46,245 nucleotides of DNA from Ochrovirga pacifica. GTDB taxonomy: Bacteria; Bacteroidota; Bacteroidia; Flavobacteriales; Flavobacteriaceae. Location: positions 1 to 46,245 of the forward strand of contig NZ_AFPK01000024.1 of NCBI RefSeq assembly GCF_000220525.1, written 5' to 3'. Made by a program: the position numbers and the translations under genes. Every line of letters begins with the position of its first letter. The stretch's first letter is position 1. Below the pieces are notes generated by a model. The model was not told the DNA's origin. It did no database searches and was given only the letters and a program-made list of their open reading frames with translations. This document shows, in pieces, positions 32,300 to 41,694 of this stretch.

Positions 32300-35227
32300 T
32301 TAGCCCACTATATTGATAATTTTTCCTGGCACAACAATTACTTTTTTAGGTGTTCTACCCTGCAATTGTGCTTGTGTTTTTTCGTGTGCCATTACTGTTT
32401 TTTCTATTTCTTCTTTAGACAAATCTAAAGGCAGCTCTAGTTTAAATCTCATTTTACCATTAAAAGAAATTGGGTATTCTTTTGAGTTCTCCACCAAGTG
32501 ACTTGCGTCGAACGTTGGAAATGGCGCAAAAGCAATAGAATTTGTATTTCCTAATCGCTCCCACAATTCCTCGGTAATGTGTGGTGCATAGGGAGAAATT
32601 AACACCAATAAAGGCTCTAATATTTCTTTTTTATTACATTTTAATGATGACAATTCGTTTACAGCAATCATAAAGGTACTTACGGATGTATTGAAAGAGA
32701 AATTCTCGATATCTTCTTCTACTTTTTTAATGGTTTTGTGTAAAACTTTTAATTCATCTTTAGTTGGTGCTCCTTCTACTGCTTTAAAGTCATTGGCATT
32801 GGCATACAAACGCCATAGTTTTTTTAAGAAAGAATGTGATCCCGAAATCCCTGCTGTATTCCAAGGCTTAGATTGCTCTAAAGGCCCTAAGAACATTTCG
32901 AACAAACGTAAACTATCTGCTCCGTATTGCTCACAAATTGCATCTGGATTGACTACGTTGAACTTCGATTTGGACATTTTTTCTACTTCTCTAGTAGTTA
33001 TATATTTATCATTTTCTAGTAAATAACTAAACTCTAAAACTCCAGAAAACAAATCAGAATATTTTGAATCTGATTCAAACTCTTTAATATTTAATTCATC
33101 TGATGAATTAACATAAACAACATCAACATGTCTTTTAAAATCTTCTATTGTATATTCTAAATCCGAATCTTTTATAAAATTATCCTGAACATATTTTTCT
33201 AAATCTGTATTCTTGGAATAAAAAACCATAATAGGTCTTTTAGTATCAATCGCTATATTTCCTGTAGATGGACTAGTAAAGTGAATTATCGCATAGTGTA
33301 CAAAAGCACTCGTTCCAGTAATCATTCCTTGGTTAATCAACTTTTTTGCAAATTCATCTACAGGAACATAATTTAAATCGTACAAGAATTTTTGCCAAAA
33401 ACGTGCATACAATAAATGTCCTGTTGCGTGTTCCGATCCTCCCAAATACAAATCTACTTCTTTCCAATAGTCCAAAGCCTCTTTACTTGCAAACTCATTT
33501 TCATTGTTCGCATCCATATAGCGGTTAAAGTACCATGAAGAACCTGCCCAACCTGGCATGGTATTCAATTCTAACGGAAAGACGGCTTCATTATCAATCA
33601 ACTCATTACTTACTACTTTGTTCTCTGTACTACTCCAAGCCCAAACCTCAGCATTTCCTAAAGGTGGTTGTCCGTCTTCGGTTGGCAAATACTTTTCTAC
33701 CTCTGGCAACACAACTGGCAAATGCTCTTTGGCAATCATTTGTGGCATACCATCTACATAATACACTGGGAAAGGTTCTCCCCAATAACGCTGACGACTA
33801 AATACAGCATCACGCAAACGATAGTTGATTTTTCCTTGTCCAAATCCAGCTTTTTCTAGTTCGTATATAGCCAACTTGGTTGCTTTCTTAACATTCAACC
33901 CAGATAAGAAATCTGAATTGGCAATTTTAGCAGTTTTGTCTTCACAGGCTTTTTCAGAAATATCTACACCTTCAAAAATATTTTTGATTGGAATGTTAAA
34001 ATGTTTGGCAAAATCGTAATCCCGTTGATCTCCACACGGAACCGCCATAACTGCTCCTGTTCCATAACTTGCCAACACGTAGTCTCCCAACCAAATAGGA
34101 ATATTTTCTCCAGTAAATGGGTGAACAGCATACGCTCCTGTAAACACTCCCGAAATGGTTTTTACATCGGCCATACGTTCTCTTTCCGAACGTTTCGCTG
34201 TTGCTTCTATATATGCTTCAACTGCCTCTTTTTGTTCATGAGTTACAATTTGTGATACCAACTCATGTTCTGGTGCCAAGGTCATAAACGTTACTCCAAA
34301 AATGGTATCAGGACGAGTGGTAAATACTTCTATTTTCTCATCACTTCCTTCAATCTTAAAATGTACAGAAGCTCCTTGAGAACGACCAATCCAATTGGTT
34401 TGTGCATCTTTTAAAGGTTGTGGCCAATCAATCGTGTTTAATCCATCTAACAAACGTTGAGCATAGGCAGAAATTCGCATAGACCACTGCATCATTTTTT
34501 TACGAACCACAGGATGTCCTCCACGTTCAGACAAACCATTGATGATTTCATCATTTGCCAAAACAGTTCCCAATGCAGGACACCAGTTTACTTCGGTTTC
34601 AGACAAGTAAGTCAATCTATATTTTGCCAGTACTTGCTCTTTTTCTTTTGTAGAAAAAGCATTCCATTCTTGAGCTGTAAAGTTAACCACATCTTCATCA
34701 CAAGCCGCATTTACCGTTTGGGTTCCATCAGCTTCAAACAACGCAATTAGGGTTTCAATTTTTTCTGCTTTATCGGTAGTTTTATTGTACCAAGCATTAA
34801 ACAGCTCAGTAAAAATCCATTGTGTATGTTTGTAATATTCTGGTGTGGAAGTTCTAATTTCACGAGACCAATCAAAAGAAAAACCAATTTTATCCAACTG
34901 TTTTCTGTAGGTATTGATATTGGTTTCTGTAGTAATAGCAGGATGCTGTCCCGTTTGAATGGCATATTGTTCTGCAGGCAAACCAAAAGAATCGTATCCT
35001 TGGGGGTGCAATACATTAAAGCCCTTATGGCGTTTGTATCGTGCAAAAATATCTGAAGCAATGTACCCTAATGGATGGCCCACATGCAATCCTGCTCCTG
35101 ACGGATAAGGAAACATGTCCAACACATAAAACTTAGGTTTGTCTGAATTGTTTTCAGCTTTAAACGTTTGATTGTCTGCCCACTTTTTTTGCCATTTGGC
35201 TTCGATCTCATTAAAGTTGTACTCCAT
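32300..35227 (-). CDS. leuS: Leucyl-tRNA synthetase
   Basis: LeuS charges tRNA-Leu with leucine and edits mischarged tRNA. The 975-residue protein has the HIGH motif as HVGH (GAGLHVGHPLGYIASDIF, about 44-61) and KMSKS as EKMSKSKFNVV (about 748-758). It is longer than E. coli LeuS (860). One extra segment near 150-190 is usual in Bacteroidota. A second region, about residues 637-745 before KMSKS, is longer than usual and unlike relatives I recall, apart from VDVVYVNSSDELNIKEF. Its DNA (33001-33240) is only 53 G or C in 240 bases. The reading frame is intact. A -7 box precedes it. Confidence 0.96.
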   Translation of the reverse strand: MEYNFNEIEAKWQKKWADNQTFKAENNSDKPKFYVLDMFPYPSGAGLHVGHPLGYIASDIFARYKRHKGFNVLHPQGYDSFGLPAEQYAIQTGQHPAITTETNINTYRKQLDKIGFSFDWSREIRTSTPEYYKHTQWIFTELFNAWYNKTTDKAEKIETLIALFEADGTQTVNAACDEDVVNFTAQEWNAFSTKEKEQVLAKYRLTYLSETEVNWCPALGTVLANDEIINGLSERGGHPVVRKKMMQWSMRISAYAQRLLDGLNTIDWPQPLKDAQTNWIGRSQGASVHFKIEGSDEKIEVFTTRPDTIFGVTFMTLAPEHELVSQIVTHEQKEAVEAYIEATAKRSERERMADVKTISGVFTGAYAVHPFTGENIPIWLGDYVLASYGTGAVMAVPCGDQRDYDFAKHFNIPIKNIFEGVDISEKACEDKTAKIANSDFLSGLNVKKATKLAIYELEKAGFGQGKINYRLRDAVFSRQRYWGEPFPVYYVDGMPQMIAKEHLPVVLPEVEKYLPTEDGQPPLGNAEVWAWSSTENKVVSNELIDNEAVFPLELNTMPGWAGSSWYFNRYMDANNENEFASKEALDYWKEVDLYLGGSEHATGHLLYARFWQKFLYDLNYVPVDEFAKKLINQGMITGTSAFVHYAIIHFTSPSTGNIAIDTKRPIMVFYSKNTDLEKYVQDNFIKDSDLEYTIEDFKRHVDVVYVNSSDELNIKEFESDSKYSDLFSGVLEFSYLLENDKYITTREVEKMSKSKFNVVNPDAICEQYGADSLRLFEMFLGPLEQSKPWNTAGISGSHSFLKKLWRLYANANDFKAVEGAPTKDELKVLHKTIKKVEEDIENFSFNTSVSTFMIAVNELSSLKCNKKEILEPLLVLISPYAPHITEELWERLGNTNSIAFAPFPTFDASHLVENSKEYPISFNGKMRFKLELPLDLSKEEIEKTVMAHEKTQAQLQGRTPKKVIVVPGKIINIVG

Positions 35228-35251
35228 GCTATTTTCTTAGAATTTGAGTGG

Positions 35252-35259
35252 CAAATTTA
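35252..35259 (-). promoter_or_regulatory. -7 box (TAAATTTG) of leuS
   Basis: A full TAnnTTTG match on minus, 24 bases before the leuS ATG. No TTG is seen at the -33 spacing. Confidence 0.5.
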
Positions 35260-35314
35260 GTAGTTTTGTTTGACTGTGAATAAGATTTTTTAAAGAAGCT
35301 TCTTTCTCACAAAC

Positions 35315-35343
35315 AAAAAAAGCAGCCCTTTTAGGACTGCCTT
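35315..35343 (-). terminator. Terminator of the type IX sorting-tail gene
   Basis: GCAGCCC (35322-35328) pairs with GGACTGC (35334-35340), with one G-U pair and a five-base loop. On minus a run of seven T follows. Confidence 0.8.
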
Positions 35344-35366
35344 TCTTGTTTGATTGTTGGCTAGAC

Positions 35367-36170
35367 TTATTTTACAACCACTTTTGCAGTTCCAACTTCG
35401 GTTACTAGAATGTACACACCCGAAGCCAAGCTAGAAACGTTAATGCTTCCTGTTGCTTGTTGTTCTATTACCGTTTGCCCAACTGTATTTATCAATCGGT
35501 AAGTTTGTGCTCCTTGTACGTTTACGGTTAACACATCACTAACAGGATTTGGATAGAGCGATGATGCAATACTTGCCTGATTTGACTTGAAAGAAAGTGT
35601 TGCTGCACCTGCTAATAAATTTGCTTCAGTTTCTACTGTTGCACCAGAATTAAACACCATTCCAGCAACTTCAATATTTCCTGAAACCTCTTTTACTGGT
35701 GAAAAGAATATTTGTCCAAATACACGAAAATTAGGAGCGTATTCTGTCACTTCATCTGGAGTGTTATTAATAGTAAACCTTGTTGCTACAATAGTGTAAC
35801 TAGCTGTTCCGTCTCCATTATCTACATAATTTAAAATTCTAGAGCTTGATCCGTCATTAATAGTGTAAGAATGCAAACCTAAACATGTACCAATGTTACC
35901 AGCTCCATTCCCAGTACCTGTTTGCCCTGTGGCTTGAGGGTTTCTTGTGTTTAAAGTGGCAACTGGCATAATAGGTGAATACAACAGCGAGCCTGTAGGC
36001 ATATTATTTACTTGAAATATACAAGCACTTTGCCCCGTTGAAGGTCCGTATGTAGTTCCTGAGACAAGCCCAAACTCTGTTGGATAAGCAAGTAGCTGAA
36101 CAGATACTTGTGCATAGGTTAATAATGTACCCGCAAATAAAGCGGCCGAAAAAAGTAATTTTTTAATCAT
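35367..36170 (-). CDS. Secreted protein with type IX secretion sorting domain
   Basis: A 267-residue exported protein with a signal peptide (MIKKLLFSAALFAGTLLTYAQ) and a C-terminal type A sorting domain of the Bacteroidota type IX system (about 205-267), with SLYPNPVSDVLTVNV, the NTVGQTV strand and SSLASGVYILVTEV ending in KVVVK. It should cross the outer membrane and be attached to or released from the cell surface. The middle part (about 22-190) has no domain I recognise and no catalytic motif. It stands alone with its own terminator. No type IX machinery gene is in the window. Confidence 0.85.
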   Translation of the reverse strand: MIKKLLFSAALFAGTLLTYAQVSVQLLAYPTEFGLVSGTTYGPSTGQSACIFQVNNMPTGSLLYSPIMPVATLNTRNPQATGQTGTGNGAGNIGTCLGLHSYTINDGSSSRILNYVDNGDGTASYTIVATRFTINNTPDEVTEYAPNFRVFGQIFFSPVKEVSGNIEVAGMVFNSGATVETEANLLAGAATLSFKSNQASIASSLYPNPVSDVLTVNVQGAQTYRLINTVGQTVIEQQATGSINVSSLASGVYILVTEVGTAKVVVK

Positions 36171-36261
36171 AATCTAAGTTTTTAAGTTAACAACTCTAAG
36201 ATATTAAAAAACTCGTTGAATTCAAAAAACACAAAAAAACACATGTTTTTTTCATTAAAAC

Positions 36262-36290
36262 AAAAAAAGCAGCAAGAAAATGCTGCTTTT
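36262..36290 (-). terminator. Terminator of the DUF2911 gene
   Basis: GCAGCA (36269-36274) and TGCTGC (36281-36286), flanked by A- and T-runs, with a six-base loop. On minus it ends in seven T. Confidence 0.85.
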
Positions 36291-36312
36291 GTATCAAAAT
36301 ACGGCTTTAAAA

Positions 36313-36834
36313 TTATTTACTCATCGGAAGCTTTACCAAGGTAGTTCCCCAAGCCATATATAGATTCATATCATCATCAAAAGCCATAGAAAAAGCTTCT
36401 ACATTTTCTTCATTTTTAGAGGCAACTGCTTCAACTCTTAACACATCGTGTTCTTGATTGTAAGAATAAGCTCCCCAAACATTAGTGTCTTTGTTTAAGA
36501 TTACCGTCCAGCTTGTTGATCCAGGAATAGTAAACAAAGAATACGTACCTGGCTGTACCTTTGTTCCTGCAACCTTTACTTCTTTAAAAAAGGTAATTTC
36601 TGTAGCTTCGTTTGCTCCTGTTCTCCATACACTTCCAGGTTTTGCTAAACTTTCTACCGATCTTCCTTTTAACTGAGGTCTACTGTAGACCACTTTTACA
36701 ATTTTGTCAGCATTTTTATAACTAACAGGATAAGCTACTGCATCTAATGGACTTTTGTCTAACCCTCTAAATTTCTGAGCATTTACTGTGCAAATTGCCA
36801 TTACAAACACCCATAAAAGAACTACTTTTTTCAT
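36313..36834 (-). CDS. DUF2911 family exported protein
   Basis: A 173-residue protein with a signal peptide (MKKVVLLWVFVMAICTVNAQ) and a DUF2911 domain, recognised from VVYSRPQLKGRS, VWRTGANEATEITFF and AGTYSLFTIPG (about 48-108). The family is common in Bacteroidota and its function is unknown. It is probably periplasmic or anchored at the outer membrane. It is monocistronic, diverges from lepA and has its own terminator. Confidence 0.85.
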   Translation of the reverse strand: MKKVVLLWVFVMAICTVNAQKFRGLDKSPLDAVAYPVSYKNADKIVKVVYSRPQLKGRSVESLAKPGSVWRTGANEATEITFFKEVKVAGTKVQPGTYSLFTIPGSTSWTVILNKDTNVWGAYSYNQEHDVLRVEAVASKNEENVEAFSMAFDDDMNLYMAWGTTLVKLPMSK

Positions 36835-36940
36835 GATTTAATTATGATTTACAGATTATAAATTTCTGTTGCTAATATACTGAAGGCCTTACACAAAATA
36901 ACTAATTAATTTCAATGAATTAAAATACAAGAGAATACTC

Positions 36941-36948
36941 TATCTTTG
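36941..36948 (+). promoter_or_regulatory. -7 box (TATCTTTG) of lepA
   Basis: A full TAnnTTTG match 28 bases before the lepA ATG. A -33 TTG is not evident at the expected spacing. Confidence 0.55.
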
Positions 36949-36976
36949 TATGTTGAACAAGCTAGTATTTAGATAG

Positions 36977-38773
36977 ATGAAGAACATCAGAAACTTTTGC
37001 ATTATTGCACATATAGATCACGGTAAAAGTACCTTGGCAGACCGATTGCTAAGTTTTACAGGAGCCGTTACCCAAAGAGAAGAACAAGCTCAGTTATTAG
37101 ATGATATGGATTTGGAAAGAGAACGTGGAATTACCATTAAGTCTCATGCCATACAAATGGAATACAAATACGAAGGAGAAGAGTATGTTTTGAACTTGAT
37201 TGACACTCCAGGACACGTAGATTTTTCTTACGAAGTTTCTCGTTCTATAGCAGCTTGCGAAGGAGCATTGCTTATTGTAGATGCTGCCCAAAGCATCCAG
37301 GCACAAACTATTTCTAACCTATATTTGGCCTTGGAAAACGATTTGGAAATTATTCCCGTACTTAACAAAGTTGACTTGCCAAGTGCCAACCCAGAAGAGG
37401 TAACTGATGATATTGTAGACTTATTAGGGTGTGATCCTGAAGATGTAATTCATGCCAGTGGAAAAACAGGTTTTGGAGTTGACAACATATTAAAAGCTGT
37501 AATTGATAGAATTCCTGCTCCAACAGGAAACCCAGAAGCACCGCTTAAAGCCTTAATTTTCGACTCAGTTTACAATTCGTACAGAGGAGTAGAAACCTAC
37601 TTCCGTGTGATTGACGGAGAAATGAAAAAAGGACAAAAAATTAAATTTATGGCTACAGGCAAAGATTATTTTGCCGATGAAGTAGGAACTTTAAAACTAA
37701 AACAAACACCAAAACAAACCATTAAATCGGGGGATGTTGGTTATTTAATTACTGGAATTAAAACAGCATCTGAAGTAAAGGTAGGAGATACTATTACTGA
37801 CTTTGCCCGTCCAACCGAAGCCAAAATAGAAGGATTTGAAGACGTAAAACCGATGGTATATGCTGGTATTTATCCTGTAGACACTGAAGATTATGAAGAG
37901 CTTAGAGCATCTATGGAAAAACTACAATTAAACGATGCCTCATTGGTGTTTCAACCCGAAAGCTCTGCTGCATTAGGTTTTGGTTTCCGTTGTGGATTTT
38001 TAGGAATGTTACACATGGAAATTATACAAGAGCGATTAGAACGCGAGTTTAACATGACCGTTATCACCACAGTTCCAAACGTATCGTATCACGCTTACAC
38101 CAAAAAAAATCCAGACGAAGTAATTTTGGTAAACAACCCAACCGATTTACCAGACCCATCAAGCATGGATCGTGTAGAAGAACCTTACATTAAAGCATCC
38201 ATTATTACCAAGTCCGATTTTGTAGGTCAGGTAATGAGTTTGTGTATCGATAAAAGAGGAGAAATAGTAAACCAAACCTACTTAACTCCCGAACGTGTAG
38301 AGCTGATTTTTGACATGCCTTTGGCCGAAATTGTTTTTGATTTTTACGACCGATTAAAAACCGTATCTAAAGGATATGCTTCTTTTGACTACTATCCTAT
38401 TGGGATGAGAGCTTCCAAATTGGTAAAAGTTGATGTATTATTAAACGGAAACTCTGTCGATGCTTTATCTGCCTTAATTCACGCAGACAATGCATATCAC
38501 ATCGGAAAAAAGATGTGTGAAAAATTAAAAGAATTGATACCACGTCAACAATTTGACATTCCAATACAAGCAGCCATTGGAGCTAAAATTATTTCTAGAG
38601 AAACCACCAAAGCCCTAAGAAAAGATGTAACCGCTAAATGTTACGGGGGAGATATTTCTAGAAAACGTAAGCTTTTGGAAAAACAGAAAAAAGGAAAAAA
38701 ACGAATGCGACAAGTTGGAAATGTAGAAATTCCGCAAGAAGCATTTATGGCCGTTCTAAAGTTAAACGACTAA
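36977..38773 (+). CDS. lepA: Elongation factor 4 (LepA)
   Basis: LepA is a ribosome-binding GTPase related to EF-G, with a role in ribosome assembly or back-translocation. The 598-residue protein is full length and has the usual G motifs: [15 protein letters not shown] (G1, about 11-25), [11 protein letters not shown] (G2), [11 protein letters not shown] (G3) and [11 protein letters not shown] (G4). The LepA-specific C-terminal domain has [28 protein letters not shown] split over its normal positions near 550-590. It is monocistronic with a strong terminator. Confidence 0.97.
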   Translation: MKNIRNFCIIAHIDHGKSTLADRLLSFTGAVTQREEQAQLLDDMDLERERGITIKSHAIQMEYKYEGEEYVLNLIDTPGHVDFSYEVSRSIAACEGALLIVDAAQSIQAQTISNLYLALENDLEIIPVLNKVDLPSANPEEVTDDIVDLLGCDPEDVIHASGKTGFGVDNILKAVIDRIPAPTGNPEAPLKALIFDSVYNSYRGVETYFRVIDGEMKKGQKIKFMATGKDYFADEVGTLKLKQTPKQTIKSGDVGYLITGIKTASEVKVGDTITDFARPTEAKIEGFEDVKPMVYAGIYPVDTEDYEELRASMEKLQLNDASLVFQPESSAALGFGFRCGFLGMLHMEIIQERLEREFNMTVITTVPNVSYHAYTKKNPDEVILVNNPTDLPDPSSMDRVEEPYIKASIITKSDFVGQVMSLCIDKRGEIVNQTYLTPERVELIFDMPLAEIVFDFYDRLKTVSKGYASFDYYPIGMRASKLVKVDVLLNGNSVDALSALIHADNAYHIGKKMCEKLKELIPRQQFDIPIQAAIGAKIISRETTKALRKDVTAKCYGGDISRKRKLLEKQKKGKKRMRQVGNVEIPQEAFMAVLKLND

Positions 38774-38778
38774 AAATC

Positions 38779-38806
38779 AAAGACCTCCCTATCGGAGGTC
38801 TTTTTT
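38779..38806 (+). terminator. Terminator after lepA
   Basis: GACCTCC (38782-38788) and GGAGGTC (38794-38800) with a five-base loop and six T after it; flanking AAA/TTT extends the stem. Confidence 0.92.
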
Positions 38807-38915
38807 ATTTAGATATTCTTAAAAATAAATATAAAAACCCCCAATTTATTGGATAATAAATATTTGTTAACAGTTTTTTTTATTAAGTTTAATGGCGTGA
38901 ATCAAACTAATCAAT

Positions 38916-40334
38916 ATGAAAGTAATACATGTTAGTGCTGAATGTTATCCAGCAGCAAAAGTAGGCGGACTTGCTGATGTTGTAGGTGCACTACCGAAGT
39001 ACCAAACCAACCTTAATTATGAAGCTGCCGTTGTAATGCCATACTACGAAAACAAGTTTGCAAAATCTAGTAAGTACATTACCGATTTTAAAACCACTGT
39101 ACAACTAGGAGAAAACAGCTTTAAAGCGACCATCTTAAAAGTAAAAAACAGCGAAAAGGACTTAGGATATCCTCTTTATCAAGTAAAAATTGATGACTTA
39201 TTAGATCGAAAAGAGGTATATGGATACGGGGATGACACAGAACGCTTTATTGCTTTTCAAAAAGTATTTTTAGATTGGGTATTGCAATTTGCTGTAAAAC
39301 CTCAAGTTATTCACTGTCACGACCATCACACAGGATTGATTCCTTTTATGCTTACTCAATGTACAGCATACATTCCAATAAGAAGTATTCCCACTATATT
39401 TACCATACACAACGCACAATATCAAGGAGAATTTTCTTTTGAAAAAATACATTATTTGCCAGAATACGACCTGGAACAATCTGGAATGTTAGAGTGGGAT
39501 TATGCCATTAACCCTATGGCAGCTGCCATTAAAGCATGTTGGCGTTTTACAACCGTATCTCCTAACTACATGACAGAACTGCCTTATGCTGCCACAGGAT
39601 TGGACTGGTTGTTTGATACAGAAAGAGACAAGTCTGTAGGAATATTGAATGGTATTGATACCGAAGTTTGGAATCCTTCTTCGGACAAAATGATAGAAAA
39701 AAATTACACGGTTAAAACTGTTGAAACAGGAAAATTAGCCAACAAAAAAATATTGTGTGATAAATTTAATTTAGACATCAACAAACCTTTAGTTGCTTTT
39801 ATTGGTAGATTGGTATACCAAAAAGGAGCAGACATTATGGCTGGTATTTTTGACAAAGCTTTGGATGCTAACGACATTAACGGTTTGGTGCTAGGATCTG
39901 GTGATTCGCATGCTGAATATTTATTAAACGAACTTAAAGAAAAATACCCCGGAAGATATAATACTTATATAGGTTATAGTGAAGAGTTATCTCACTTAAT
40001 TTACGCAGGAGCTGATTTCTTAATCATGCCTTCTAGGTTTGAACCTTGTGGATTGAACCAGTTGTACGCATTAAGATACGGTACCATTCCTGTTGTAAGA
40101 ACCACAGGGGGATTAAAAGATACTGTAAAAGACATTGGTGAAAAAGGTGGATTTGGAATCCGTCATGACCATGTTACAGTAGACAATGTAGCTTTGGCTA
40201 TTACTCGTGCTAACAAACTTTATAACGACACCGAAGAATTTAAACGAATTAGAAAAGAAATCATGAATATTGATAATTCTTGGGAAAACTCAGCAAATGA
40301 ATACATACAATTATATAATCAACTAGCACAATAA
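38916..40334 (+). CDS. glgA: Glycogen synthase (ADP-glucose type)
   Basis: GlgA extends glycogen chains from ADP-glucose. The 472-residue GT5 protein has the ADP-glucose motif KVGGLADVVGALPK with K15, HNAQYQGEFSFEKI, and the C-terminal PSRFEPCGLNQLYALRYGTIPVVRTTGGL (from about 370). It is the first gene of a plus-strand glycogen cluster: glgC follows 8 bases later. The upstream region holds a weak promoter candidate (TTG at 38864-38866, TAAGTTTA at 38884-38891, spacing 17). Confidence 0.95.
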   Translation: MKVIHVSAECYPAAKVGGLADVVGALPKYQTNLNYEAAVVMPYYENKFAKSSKYITDFKTTVQLGENSFKATILKVKNSEKDLGYPLYQVKIDDLLDRKEVYGYGDDTERFIAFQKVFLDWVLQFAVKPQVIHCHDHHTGLIPFMLTQCTAYIPIRSIPTIFTIHNAQYQGEFSFEKIHYLPEYDLEQSGMLEWDYAINPMAAAIKACWRFTTVSPNYMTELPYAATGLDWLFDTERDKSVGILNGIDTEVWNPSSDKMIEKNYTVKTVETGKLANKKILCDKFNLDINKPLVAFIGRLVYQKGADIMAGIFDKALDANDINGLVLGSGDSHAEYLLNELKEKYPGRYNTYIGYSEELSHLIYAGADFLIMPSRFEPCGLNQLYALRYGTIPVVRTTGGLKDTVKDIGEKGGFGIRHDHVTVDNVALAITRANKLYNDTEEFKRIRKEIMNIDNSWENSANEYIQLYNQLAQ

Positions 40335-40342
40335 AAAAAATT

Positions 40343-41614
40343 ATGAAAAAAAAGGTATTGGGAATCATTTTAGGAGGAGGTCAAGGATCTAGATTAAAAC
40401 CTTTAACATCTTCAAGATCAAAACCTGCTGTTCCTATTGCAGGTAAATACAGATTGGTAGATATTCCCATTTCTAACTGTTTGCACTCTCAAATAGACAG
40501 AATTTTTGTTTTAACACAATTCAACTCTGCATCGTTAAACAAACACATAAAAAACACCTATACTTTTGGAAATTTTTCGGGTGCTTTTGTAGACATTGTT
40601 GCAGCAGAACAAACACCCGATAACTCTAACTGGTTTCAAGGAACTGCAGATGCAGTAAGGCAGTCTATGCCCCACTTCTTAGCTTACGAATGGGACTATG
40701 CACTAATTTTATCTGGTGATCAATTGTACCAAATGGATTTTAACCAAATGGTTAAAAATCATAAAAATTCAGGTGCAGAAATCTCTATTGCCACCTTGCC
40801 TGTTAATGCACATGATGCTACTGGTTTTGGAATTTTAAAAACCAACTCTGAGCAAGAAATAACTTCTTTTATAGAAAAACCAAAAGAAGAACAATTACCT
40901 GAGTGGTCTTCAGAAGTAACCGATGAAATGAAATCTCAGGGTAGAGAATATTTAGCTTCTATGGGAATTTATATCTTTAACAGAAAATTGCTAAAGGAGT
41001 TAATGGCCAATAAAGAAACCTTAGATTTTGGAGGAGAAATTATTCCACAAGCCATTACAACCCATAAAGTAGTAAGCTACCAGTACGAAGGATATTGGAC
41101 AGACATTGGAACCATAGGATCTTTCTTTGAAGCGAACTTAGGATTAACAGACGATATCCCTAAGTTTGATTTGTTTGACAATGAAAAAAATGTACTTACA
41201 AGACCTAGAATTTTACCTCCAACCAAAATATCAGGAACCACACTAGAAAAAACATTAATTGCCGAAGGAGGAATGATTAATGCCAGTCGTATTGAAAGAA
41301 CCATTATAGGTATTCGTGCAAGAATCGGAATTGGGACAACCTTATCAAACTGCTATGTAATGGGGAACGATTTGTATGAAGATGCTGCGGAAATTCAAGA
41401 CAAACTTAAAAAAGGAACCCCTCTAAAAGGTATCGGAGAACGTTGTTATATTAACAACTGTATTATCGATAAAAATTCTTCTATAGGAAACGATGTAAAA
41501 ATAAACGGAGGCCCTCATCTAGAAGATGTAGATACCGAATTGTACACGGTTAGAAACGGAATTGTTGTGATTAAAAACGGAGTGGTACTGCCAAGTGGCA
41601 CAACCATTATTTAA
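40343..41614 (+). CDS. glgC: Glucose-1-phosphate adenylyltransferase
   Basis: GlgC makes ADP-glucose from ATP and glucose 1-phosphate, the control point of bacterial glycogen synthesis. The 423-residue protein has the nucleotide-binding motif GGGQGSRLKPLTSSRSKPAVP (about 9-29), the conserved GKYRLVDIPISNC, and WFQGTADAVRQ; the C-terminal left-handed beta-helix domain is also present. It probably shares a message with glgA. A terminator follows, before glgB. Confidence 0.95.
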   Translation: MKKKVLGIILGGGQGSRLKPLTSSRSKPAVPIAGKYRLVDIPISNCLHSQIDRIFVLTQFNSASLNKHIKNTYTFGNFSGAFVDIVAAEQTPDNSNWFQGTADAVRQSMPHFLAYEWDYALILSGDQLYQMDFNQMVKNHKNSGAEISIATLPVNAHDATGFGILKTNSEQEITSFIEKPKEEQLPEWSSEVTDEMKSQGREYLASMGIYIFNRKLLKELMANKETLDFGGEIIPQAITTHKVVSYQYEGYWTDIGTIGSFFEANLGLTDDIPKFDLFDNEKNVLTRPRILPPTKISGTTLEKTLIAEGGMINASRIERTIIGIRARIGIGTTLSNCYVMGNDLYEDAAEIQDKLKKGTPLKGIGERCYINNCIIDKNSSIGNDVKINGGPHLEDVDTELYTVRNGIVVIKNGVVLPSGTTII

Positions 41615-41631
41615 TTGCAAACCAAACAAAT

Positions 41632-41667
41632 AAACACCCAAGTAGATTCTCTTCTTGGGTGTTTTTT
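41632..41667 (+). terminator. Terminator after glgC
   Basis: AAACACCCAAG (41632-41642) pairs with CTTGGGTGTTT (41654-41664) across an 11-base loop, followed by further T. It lies 28 bases upstream of the chosen glgB start, so glgB is reached by readthrough or by its own promoter. Confidence 0.88.
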
Positions 41668-41694
41668 ATAAACTCTTTTAAGCTTAACTACCAT

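Noticed and set aside
33346..34255. Several plus-strand ORFs opposite leuS
   Set aside because: They are shadows of the intact leuS frame; their products resemble no protein family.
41659..41694. GTG start 12 codons upstream of glgB
   Set aside because: These codons lie within the glgC terminator and extend the protein beyond the family N-terminus.
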